DNA of 64,000 bases, taken from positions 4,526,001 to 4,590,000 of the forward strand of contig NC_026503.1 in assembly GCF_000182925.2 (NCBI RefSeq). The letters are read 5' to 3'. Below are positions 1 to 9,060 of the stretch, piece by piece. Made by a program: the position numbers and the translations under genes. The DNA is from Neurospora crassa OR74A. Its lineage: Eukaryota; Ascomycota; Sordariomycetes; Sordariales; Sordariaceae. The notes under the pieces are model-generated. The model saw only the letters and a list, made by a program, of their open reading frames with translations, was not told the DNA's origin and did no database searches. Positions within the stretch are counted from its first letter, which is position 1. Every line of letters starts with the position of its first letter.

Positions 1-736
1 ATTAGGCAATCGGCCGCCGGCTCCGAGAACGATGGATCCGGAAGGCCGTTGTTTTCGTCAGGTAGATGAGCCACCCAAACAGTAAACCCCGATACTCCAC
101 TCGTAGACGGAGGACACTCCTGGACCCCTGGCAGTGGGAGCATCATCGAGCCCTGCTTGAACGAGGTAGACACGGGCAGTTTAGCCGGCGCAGCCTATAC
201 GCCGAAAAAAGAGTGAGGGGCCTGTTTCGAAGTGTATATAATATGAGAGGAGTATATGAAATGCCGTGTCGGCTTCGTCATCCTCCACTTTTTGATCGCC
301 TCAGATGTTTCCCGTTTGTCAGGCAGACGGCATGGCCATCAAGGGGATTATGGAGAATATGGATGAATTGATCGTCGAGAGGTTTCGGGGTTTTCGCTTG
401 CTGATGCCATCTGGACACTCGTTTGCTTCCGCGCGTCGATGTTTAGGTAAAAGTCAATGCCGATCGACTCGAGTTGAATGTTTCTGCGGCAGTTGTTCGG
501 GCCACGAACCCGACTACCAGGCTCGTGAGCTGTTTGAAGGAGTTGGCAGAAGTAACCGGGTAGGATAGATGGAGGATGATAAATAAGCACATTGTGTACT
601 CCCAACCGCATCTTCCTGTCCCGTTCAAGCGTCATCGTCGCGAGCCAAAAACGAGAGTATCTGAAAAGTGTCGTCAGTCGGATCCCAGTGTCTTCAGCTT
701 CACCTTTCTTTCCCATATTGTCACTCGACAGATATC
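1..736. other. Upstream region of the AA9 gene, no supported gene
   Basis: No convincing coding region is visible. A 101-codon ORF at 66-371 has no recognisable domain and shows no coding bias I can point to. A TATA-like stretch (tatataatatgag) lies near 234-246. The part nearest 737 is presumably promoter and 5' leader of the AA9 gene. Confidence 0.5.
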
Positions 737-1663
737 ATGGTTAGAGCCTTGAGACTACTGGCGTCTTGCGCCATGTTCTCCCAAGCGCTTGCACACTCCC
801 ACATCTTGTACCTGATCATCAACGGACAGCAGTATCGAGGCTTCAACCCTCATGCTCCTGATGCCATCACCAACAGCATCGGATGGTCGACAAGCGCTGT
901 TGATGATGGCTTCGTAACGCCGTCAAATTACTCGAACCCCGACATTATCTGCCACCGCGACGGCAAGCCGGCAAAAGCCCACGCACCCGTCAAAGCCGGT
1001 GACAAGATCCAGATACAATGGAACGGCTGGCCCCAATCCCACAAGGGCCCTGTCTTGTCATACCTAGCCCCCTGCGCCAACACCACAGACGGATGTGCTT
1101 CGGTTGACAAGCGCAAGCTGTCATGGACCAAGATCGATGACTCGTCACCAGTTCTGCTCGACGAAAAAGGTGGCCCTCCAGGCAGATGGGCAACCGATGT
1201 CCTAATCGCCCAGAACAATACTTGGCTATTGGGTTTGCCGAACGATCTCGAGCCGGGACCGTATGTGCTGCGTCACGAGTTGATCGCACTGCACTACGCC
1301 AATCTGAAGAACGGAGCGCAGAACTACCCGCAATGTGTGAACTTGTGGGTGGAGGGGCCTGGACCAAAGGCCATAACGGTCGGCAAGGAGGAAGTGGTGG
1401 TGGCAGGGCAGAAAGAAGGGGTGCCGGCTACGGCGCTGTATAAGGCCACGGACCCGGGAGTGGCCATCGATATCTACACGGCGGTGCTTTCGACGTATGT
1501 TATCCCGGGGCCAACGCTGGCGCCTGAGGCGAAGCCGGTGCCGGTGACGGAGCAGGGACTGAAGAGCACCATCACAGCAGTAGGGACGCCGGTGATCGTG
1601 ACGCGGGCAACGTCAACTGTCCCAATGCCCAATGGTGAGACGGCGGCGGCGTTCAAAGGTTGA
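737..1663 (+). CDS. Secreted AA9 lytic polysaccharide monooxygenase (GH61 family)
   Basis: The product is 308 aa, with its start at the ATG at 737; the longer open frame upstream begins at a non-ATG codon. AA9 enzymes are copper enzymes that oxidatively cleave cellulose or related glucans outside the cell. A signal peptide (residues 1-19) ends in ALA, leaving His20 as the mature N-terminus, the first ligand of the copper histidine brace. The second ligand is His102 in SHKGPV. The conserved active-site shell is present: RHE at 179-181, Gln195 and the axial Tyr197 in QNYPQC. The DPG..IYTAVLSTYVIPGP segment is the usual AA9 core end. The roughly 70 residues after it are a non-repetitive tail without a CBM1 cellulose-binding module. 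There are no introns. The next feature downstream is a transposon whose inverted repeat begins 420 bp after the stop. Its substrate cannot be told from sequence. Confidence 0.92.
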   Translation: MVRALRLLASCAMFSQALAHSHILYLIINGQQYRGFNPHAPDAITNSIGWSTSAVDDGFVTPSNYSNPDIICHRDGKPAKAHAPVKAGDKIQIQWNGWPQSHKGPVLSYLAPCANTTDGCASVDKRKLSWTKIDDSSPVLLDEKGGPPGRWATDVLIAQNNTWLLGLPNDLEPGPYVLRHELIALHYANLKNGAQNYPQCVNLWVEGPGPKAITVGKEEVVVAGQKEGVPATALYKATDPGVAIDIYTAVLSTYVIPGPTLAPEAKPVPVTEQGLKSTITAVGTPVIVTRATSTVPMPNGETAAAFKG

Positions 1664-2083
1664 GGCCCACAGCTTCGAGGCTGTTTTGGAACACTTCAGA
1701 TGTACATACCTTGACCGATGTTCTCTCAGGCCGCTTGATGTATTCGGTCCTCGATGCTCTTGATTATATCGTCATTTTTGACAACTCGCGCTTCTCCCTA
1801 GCCAATGTGACTCTGGCCATGCAATGTGCTCCCATTGTGATCCGGGAACGTTTGGCGCGATGGGTTGGATGGATGGGCAGGAGAGGCAGGTGCCTGGACA
1901 GCTGGCAAGACCAAGCTGTCAAGGTTCTTCCGGGCCGCTACAGGTATCTGCATGTACTTGTACTTGTAAGTCAACAATCCAGTTGCAGTTTCTGATTGGT
2001 CCTCGTACCTGCAGGTTGGAGGCCAACAACAAACGGCCATCTACCCCATTGTCCTAACTGTCAAGGGTACTCCTTTCATACTG
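1664..2083. other. 3' flank of the AA9 gene, no gene seen
   Basis: Ordinary GC-balanced intergenic sequence between the AA9 stop codon and the left terminal repeat of the RIP-mutated element. Only short open frames without recognisable products are present. Confidence 0.5.
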
Positions 2084-2156
2084 TTCCCACACTCAATCGC
2101 CTGTGCAGTCTTAGCAAGAGGTGTGTGTGCGTGCATATACACATACACACCGCACT
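2084..2156 (+). repeat. Left terminal inverted repeat of the 4.3 kb element
   Basis: Begins ttcccacactcaatcgcctg and runs through a GTGTGTGTGCGTGCATATACAC microsatellite to accgcac. It matches the reverse complement of 6343-6411 with only a few transitions (for example ttagcaag versus ttggcaag), which are RIP-type changes. Confidence 0.9.
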
Positions 2157-2433
2157 TTTGTATTGTACAACTTCGTCAAAATTCATTATTTCACAACAAT
2201 TTCTACATTAATTTGAAGCCATTTCAACGTGCAAAGTAATTATAATACTAATAATCAATCAAATCTATTACGACAATACCTCCTAAAATAATCCTCAATT
2301 TAAAACCTATTAGTATAAAGCAATCCTGTATTTGAAGTAGCGCGCTAGTAGTCTACTTCGACAAGAATTAAGACTAGGAAGATCCTAGCTTAATAATTCT
2401 ATAACGCGCCTTATTCCGCCCTAGAAAGAAGAG

Positions 2434-4746
2434 CTATAAAGTTAAATAGTCTATTAAAATTATTCCTAAGATTATTCTACCTAAGAAGAAGGCTATTCCT
2501 ATTAAAACTACCGTTAAAAAGACTACTATTAAGAAGGGGAAGGCTACTACACTAAAACTAATCCTAATCCTAATCCTAAAGTCGCCGTTGTCCCCCCTTA
2601 AATTTATAATACCCATTGAAATTTCTAGTAGCAAAGAGAATTCTAATAACAATAATGAGGTTAAATAATAATTTCCCGTCCACCTTACCCCTAAGAAGTA
2701 GATTCTTAATACCTTATTTTATTTATTGGGTAATAATAATAACAAAGTAGCCTCCCCGACTAAATTAATTACTTTAGTACTACCGGTCTAGCCCTATATT
2801 GCCCGTAAGCCGGTCGCTATAGTACTACCGCCGCTGCGTCCTAAATACCCTAATTCGATACGGGTCTAATTTAATATAATTAGTTTATATATTACTACTA
2901 ACTATACTAAATTATCCGCTATTAAAAAACGTAATTCATTTAGAAAAGTTAAAGTTAAGTAAGATAATAGCGAGTTCTGTAAATGGCGGTTTAGGACGAT
3001 ATTATTTAATGAGATCCTATATATATAATAAAGTTATATAGAAAATATTATTAGTAATAATATAGCTATAGGGATAAAATAGTTAGTCTCTTTATATAAC
3101 GTTATATATATTGCCGCTACCTATAATAACCGCCGCGCCTAGATTATTATATATAATAAAACTATTCCTAAGAAGGATTTTTATAATAAGTATAATAATA
3201 TTAAGTACGAGACCGTTATAAAGTTATACCTCTACTATATTAATTAGTACTATTATTTTACTATATTATTTAAATTTCAATTAACCAACTTACCCGTTAA
3301 TAAAATCCCTACTACCCTATCCTCCCGTAGTAGTATACCCTCTACTCCTACCCCCTTTCGTAGTTTAGTTAATCCTTTTATTACTTCAATTCTACAAATA
3401 GTTAATATACCGTCGTTACGAAGGTTACGGACTCTAGCCGGTACCGAAAAGTTTAAGCGCATTACAATAAATACTATACTAGTAGAAATCGAGAAGAATC
3501 TAAAGGAGGACCGGTAGCAAGAGGAGCGTACAGGGGTGAAGCTACGCGGTACCGTATATTAGGAGCTGGTATAGGTATAGGCGTATAGTCTTAGTTATAA
3601 GTATAAGAATTATAATAAGGCTATTAAGTACTAGATATACTACGTTATAAATAGGAGTATAACTTATTATAACCTTAATATTAAAAATATAGGTAAGTAG
3701 GTATACGTTATATCGCTAGGGAAGGCTATAGTAGCTAACCCGCTATTTAAATTAGTACGAAATATATTAGGTAATAAGGTAGTAGCCGCCTTTAATACTA
3801 GCGATAATAATAATAAATATAAAAGAGGAAGTAATAGTTTACTAATTAATATTAATATTATTAATAATATTAATAGTAGTAATAGTAGTATTAATATAGA
3901 GACTATAAATAATTTACTATAAACTATACTAAGGAGGGACGATTTTAGAAGTTTATACTAGCTATACCCTCCTCCCCTATACTTACTATACCCGCTATTA
4001 TACTAGTACTTCCCTTTTTACTTTTAATATCCCTAAATCTAGCTACCTTATACCGCCGGCGGCTTTATTACTAATTCGGTAATTGCTAGCGGCTACAATT
4101 ATAATATAGTAGGCGCTCTCCTTCTATTAAGCAAAGTAGTAATTATCGATTTGTATACGCTGTTAAAGTATTTTACTACTATATTCTATAAATATCCGAC
4201 CGACCGCGAGATTTTTGCTACTAGGCGCGCTAACGCTAACCCTCCTCTTATTTCTATAACGATTATAGTATTTACTTAGCTACCGGTACTACTATTAATT
4301 ATATTATTATCGGTAGCGGGCGAGGAGGACGAGGGCGAGGAGATTAGAAATTCCCTAATAGAGGCTAGAGAGTTATTTATATTATATCCGCCTATACCTT
4401 CGACTTTCGGTTTTTATTTATTACTACTACCTTCCGCCCTACTTAGTTGGCTGGTTAAAGAAATTATTACCGAATTCTTTAAAGCGTTCTATAAGCGTTA
4501 TTATATTGGATTGTTAATTAAAGTAATATTAGTATATAAAGTTCTAGTTGCTTTGAGGAATAAGCTTTAGAATAAGGAGGCGCTGCCTAATATATTTATA
4601 CTTAAAGAATAGCCGGTAGAGTGGTTTACGAGGCTGGGGTTTAATTATAACTTCTATACGGTATTTAGGGACGGTATTAAAGACTTCCTTAAAATTGAAT
4701 ATACAGTACTAGTAATGCAATTAAACTATAGTAAGTATACCCTCTA
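2434..4746 (+). pseudogene. RIP-decayed plus-strand coding remnant of unknown type inside the TIR element
   Basis: Several segments stay open if TAG/TAA are treated as RIP-mutated CAG/CAA/TGG. An early Lys/Pro/Thr-rich stretch lies at 2440-2680. A conserved-looking stretch lies at about 4449-4746; it begins near WLVKEIITEFFKAFY and includes VEWFTRLGFNYNFYTVFRD. I do not recognise the family. The two stretches may belong to one gene, such as an accessory or gag-like protein, or to separate ones. Confidence 0.45.
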
Positions 4747-5099
4747 ACCCCTATTACTATAATTTAATTAATTAGTATATATTTTAAACCTACAATTTAA
4801 TACTATACTCGAGTACGGCGTTACTAGAGCTCTCGCTTCTATAGCGGGTAATATTACTATTAGCGGTCCTAGCGAATAATAATAATATTACAAATCGATT
4901 TATAGCGAAAGAGGGGGGTTTCTAGTATTTTAGTATTATTATATAAATAAATACGATTTCTAATACTTTTAATACTTCTAATATTTTTAGTATTTCTAGT
5001 ATTTTTAGTATATAATTTAATTTAATATATATAAATCCATCTCTCCCTTCTATATTCTCTACCGCTACTTAAATATAGTACCCGTTTCTCTATATTTAA

Positions 5100-6100
5100 C
5101 TAGCTTATTAGTATATAACTCGCTATACTCTTTATTAATATTATTAAATTAATTTATTACTAACTTTATATTCTTAAAATAGCTATAGATCTATTATATT
5201 CTATAACCTACATCCTACGCTAGTCGCTTAAGAAATATAGTAAAATTATTATTTAATATCTTATTACCGCCCTTATTATAATATACCCTCTTAAACTACC
5301 GCTTAAAGTCGTTAAAGTATACTTCGATAGAATTAAATTTAGGAGAGTATAATAACAAATATTATAATAGAACCCCCTTCTAATTATACGCATATTAGAA
5401 TTCGGTATAGGGGTACTAACTAGCGTTATTTATTACCAAAATACTATTGCGACTGGGAAATAGATTTATTTTAGGGAGCAAGCATTTCACTATCTAGTCC
5501 CAAACCCCGGTTAAATCCGTTATACCTCTAAATACTAGTATATTAAGTAGCCTATTTATTATAATAATTGGAAGGAGGTAATACTATATATTATATACGA
5601 ACTTACTTAATACTATTATAATAGCGCTACGGGGTGCTTAGCTAATATAACGAACGCCGTCCTTTTAATTTATACCAAACTTATTATAGAATACAAATAT
5701 CTTTATAATAAATAAAGAGATCTTTAATATCTACTCAACTACTAGTATAGGGGATTATTATAATACTTTTATATAAAATCGCTTCTTCTTCTACTTCTCT
5801 TATCGAAGGTACCGCCGTACAATTTCGGTCGAAACGTATACATTATACTTATTAGCTAAAAAGGTATAAATTTCGTCGAAGTATAAATCGGGTTTTAATA
5901 TAAAGAGGTTTATAATTTCCTTTATAATATTAATTATAATTAATAAAATATAGGGAGTAATATAGTATACGCCGTACTTTAAGCGCCTATATAGGAAGCT
6001 TTCTAATATTTTAGGAAGTTCGCAATAGTAAAAATACTTTACTAATATTTAATAGAGTACGTTTATATTTCTACACACTCCTTACATTTATACTAATAGT
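5100..6100 (-). pseudogene. RIP-inactivated Tc1/mariner-type DDE transposase remnant
   Basis: On the minus strand, plus coordinates about 5445 down to 5290 decode to a run resembling the second-to-third catalytic block of Tc1/mariner-like transposases. An N-N-A-S..YPYTEF segment is followed by KGVLL and then YSP-[DK]-[FL]-N-[PS]-IE-V-Y-F, the hallmark YSPDLNPIE signature. Stops interrupt the frame at positions expected for RIP of Trp/Gln codons, so no protein can be made. The rest of the frame is too degraded to set ends exactly. Its minus orientation opposes the other remnant in the element. Confidence 0.8.
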
Positions 6101-6342
6101 CTTAGCGACGTTATTAGGATATTCATTATTTACTAGTATTATTATTATTAATACCTTCTAGCGGGTATTGGGGTAACGTACTATATCGACAACGGTTCAA
6201 AAGACAACGTAAATATTAAAATAGATAATTGCACGACGTAGAGCATTAAAATATCGACTTTTTACACCAGTTTTGGCCAGATTTCGATATTAAACGATTG
6301 AGTTGAATCGTATAAAGCGATGTCAAATGGCCAGATTTGTCA

Positions 6343-6411
6343 AATGCGGTGTGTGTGTGTGCACGCACACACACCTCTTGCCAAGACTGCACAGGCGATT
6401 GAGTGTGGGAA
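6343..6411 (-). repeat. Right terminal inverted repeat of the 4.3 kb element
   Basis: Reverse complement of the left repeat, ending gattgagtgtgggaa at 6411. The GT/CA microsatellite (gtgtgtgtgtgtgcacgcacacacacac) is part of the repeat. It lies 250 bp upstream of the PIF1-like start codon. Confidence 0.9.
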
Positions 6412-6660
6412 TGAAATAGGGTCAGAGTGTTAGTGCAAGCTGCCTGGCGCATTTCCCCGCCATCAACATCGGGACGACATCGCGCTTCGAGTTGGGCGTC
6501 GACAACTTCCACTTCACCACCGTCACACAACTTCCTCGATGAAGCACGAGCATGTTACCAATCGATTCAACGTGGGCTCTTCCATCCAACACCTACCTCT
6601 CTACGCATGCACTCCGTCTTTTGCGCATAATCACTCACTGACATCGGTCAGGTACCAGCC

Positions 6661-9060
6661 ATGCGTCAGCGCATCTGGAGGCTGGCGGGCGCCTTCCCAA
6701 TAGCACATCTCAACCAAAGCTCACGCCTTTTTTCCTCTTCCTGCACATCCTTGCTTTTCGCCACTCAACCCGAGAAAAGGCACAGTCTACCACCCAAGTC
6801 TGAGAGAAAGAGTCGGGTTAGGCGACGAGAGAATTGCAAGCGGCGATCACTGTCCAAAGAAGCAATAACCGTTGCCCGTGAATATGCGAGACTAAAGGCC
6901 CTTGTGCAGGATCTCCATGACCCCCCATCGTACCTTGATTTTCATCAGACCTGGATACATATCCACCAGGCAGCATACTACCATGTGTTGAATTTCAGAA
7001 ATGCGAGTGGAACTGCCATCGCAACGACACACGGTTCACAATCTAAGTCTGAGGCGGAGAGTAGAGTTGGGCGACGAGAGGATTGCAATGGACGACCACT
7101 GTCCGAGGAAGCAATAGTCATTGCCCGTGAGTACTGGGAAATAGATACGTCTTCCCCGGCGCCCCCAGGACATACTCCTTATGATGAGGGACATCTCTAC
7201 CAGGCAGCCTACAACCATGTGCTGAACCTTACCCGTGCGCCTGGAACTCCCATCGCAAGGACGCACCAACCACCAATTATCGATTCCCCGATATCAAACG
7301 CTGATCCCCCAAAGAAGAATCGTACAGCATCATACCGACATTCCCATGATCGGAAGCCTCGCGTTGACCCAAAGTCAGAAAACCATGCGTTCTGGCAGCA
7401 ATATTACGCTCCCAAGGAGAAGCCACTAAAAAGCAAGCAGAAGCAATCAAGTTCAGGGGTCGAAGAACTTCCACCACTAAACCTAGAGCAGGAACAGATA
7501 GTTCAGCTTGCTGAAAGGGGCGACAACATATTTTACACGGGCTCGGCGGGGTCAGGAAAGTCGAGAGTTCTGAAGGCCATTGTTGAGCGCCTTCGAGATA
7601 TGGGTAAAATTGTTCAGGTGGTGGCTCCCACTGGTAAGGCAGCCTTCAACGTACATGGAATAACCACATGGTCCTACGTTGGCTGGAGCCCAGGCTTGAC
7701 CAGACAAAGTATCGAGGACCTTGTGTTCAAATCAAAGTACAGCGCTGCCGCCAAAAGTCGAATCCAATACACAGATGTTCTGATAATCGACGAGATTAGC
7801 ATGGTGGAAAACCATCATTTCGAACGCCTCAATACAGTTCACAAAAGCATCCGCAATGATGACTCGCCGTTCGGAGGCGTCCAGGTCATTGTTGTGGGCG
7901 ACTTCTGTCAGCTACCACCAGTCTTGCCCTTCGAGCTTTGCTATTATTGCGGATCCAAGATGGACAAGAATGACAGCAGAACCGAGAGAGGCAGGACATA
8001 TACATGTGTGCCGTGCAATGCAACCTTTACGGACGAGGACAAGTGGGCTTTTCGGAGCAAATCCTGGAAGGAATGCAACTTCAGAACTATGCATCTCACC
8101 CAGATTCACCGACAAAGCGACCCCAAGTTCGTTGACATTCTGCAGAAATGTCGAATTGGCGTTCATCTAACGAACCAGGACATCGATTTGCTCGTCAACC
8201 ATGCGTCTAACACGGGCAATGCCACCAAGCTGTTCCCAACGCGGTCGGAAGCCCGTTCGGTTAATAATCGAGAGTTCTCCAAGTTGAAAGGCAAGCCCCG
8301 AGTCTTCAATTGCATTGATGAGTTCCATTGGAACCGCGAACTCCACCCAGAACTAGAATACCTGGGTGAGAACAACCCAGACGGCACACTCAAAGCCCTC
8401 CAAGAACAAGTTCTCGAGCCCAAGGTCGAGCTCGAAGTCGGCATGCCTGTCGTCCTCTTCCAAAATCTCGACGTGGCCAAAGGGCTGGTCAATGGTAGCC
8501 AGGGAGTTGTAATCGGCTTTGAACGAGTGTCTTTTATAGGATTTAAGACCAACCCTGAAGTCACAAGCGACCCGGAGTTCTCATCAGCCTTAGCGCTCGC
8601 ATTTATCCGCGGGATCCAGGACGAGGAGTGCCCGGTAGTCGACTTTCCGAACGGAGTAACAAAGCGCATAGATCCCATCATCCGTATCGTCGAATACGGG
8701 AGAGAACCGCCGCATACTTTGCTCGCGCGAGTGCAACTACCGCTTGGTCCTGCTTGGGCTATGACGATACATCGATCTCAAGGCTTGACGATGGACGGCG
8801 TTGTTGTCGACCTATCTAAGGCCTTCGCTATGGGTCAAACCTATGTGGCCCTTTCCAGAGCCAAATCACTCAAGGGACTGAAGGTGGAAGGAAGTCCAGA
8901 AAGGCTCCGGACTGGCATGGGGTTGGATCAGGCTGTCAAGGACTTCATGGATGAGACATTTGGCGATGTATGGACTCGTGCTGGCTCCGTCTCTGGAACG
9001 TCCTCCGTGCCGCCACAGATGCAGCAAGCTGTTGGCCGAAAGCGAGCCAGCTCTGGCTGA
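6661..9060 (+). CDS. PIF1-family DNA helicase with zinc-ribbon insert, possibly mitochondrial
   Basis: The product is 799 aa with no introns. PIF1 enzymes are superfamily 1B 5'-3' DNA helicases that act on G-quadruplexes, telomeres and mitochondrial DNA. Walker A is GSAGSGKS at 294-301. Walker B is LIIDEIS at 374-380. The sensor-like GDFCQLPPV follows, and motif VI-like TIHRSQGLT is at 702-710 before YVALSRAKSL. A four-cysteine insert (C427xxC430 and C449xxC452) sits between GDFCQLPPV and the next helicase motif and looks like a zinc ribbon. The N-terminus (RLFSSSCTSLLF, Arg-rich, no early acids) resembles a mitochondrial presequence. Residues about 47-125 and 129-205 are a degenerate tandem duplication (SRVxRREdC...AREY...YQAAYxHVLN). 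It is probably a paralogue rather than the housekeeping PIF1/RRM3 gene. Confidence 0.88.
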   Translation: MRQRIWRLAGAFPIAHLNQSSRLFSSSCTSLLFATQPEKRHSLPPKSERKSRVRRRENCKRRSLSKEAITVAREYARLKALVQDLHDPPSYLDFHQTWIHIHQAAYYHVLNFRNASGTAIATTHGSQSKSEAESRVGRREDCNGRPLSEEAIVIAREYWEIDTSSPAPPGHTPYDEGHLYQAAYNHVLNLTRAPGTPIARTHQPPIIDSPISNADPPKKNRTASYRHSHDRKPRVDPKSENHAFWQQYYAPKEKPLKSKQKQSSSGVEELPPLNLEQEQIVQLAERGDNIFYTGSAGSGKSRVLKAIVERLRDMGKIVQVVAPTGKAAFNVHGITTWSYVGWSPGLTRQSIEDLVFKSKYSAAAKSRIQYTDVLIIDEISMVENHHFERLNTVHKSIRNDDSPFGGVQVIVVGDFCQLPPVLPFELCYYCGSKMDKNDSRTERGRTYTCVPCNATFTDEDKWAFRSKSWKECNFRTMHLTQIHRQSDPKFVDILQKCRIGVHLTNQDIDLLVNHASNTGNATKLFPTRSEARSVNNREFSKLKGKPRVFNCIDEFHWNRELHPELEYLGENNPDGTLKALQEQVLEPKVELEVGMPVVLFQNLDVAKGLVNGSQGVVIGFERVSFIGFKTNPEVTSDPEFSSALALAFIRGIQDEECPVVDFPNGVTKRIDPIIRIVEYGREPPHTLLARVQLPLGPAWAMTIHRSQGLTMDGVVVDLSKAFAMGQTYVALSRAKSLKGLKVEGSPERLRTGMGLDQAVKDFMDETFGDVWTRAGSVSGTSSVPPQMQQAVGRKRASSG

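Larger units (their letters stand above)
2084..6411. mobile_element. RIP-destroyed DNA transposon with long terminal inverted repeats
   Basis: This 4.3 kb block switches abruptly from GC-balanced DNA to AT-rich sequence dense in TA and stop codons. It is bounded by near-perfect inverted repeats of about 70 bp. Both outer ends read ttcccacactcaatcgcc from outside to inside and continue through gtgcagtctt.gcaagagg and a GT-rich microsatellite to accgca. Inside are two kinds of decayed coding remnant: a minus-strand DDE transposase (about 5100-6100) and an unrecognised plus-strand frame (about 2400-4750). C-to-T change on both strands with stops at former Gln/Trp positions is RIP. No clear target-site duplication was found; the flanks are tactg on the left and tgaaa on the right. 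The element lies in a neutral spot between the AA9 and PIF1-like genes. Confidence 0.85.
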
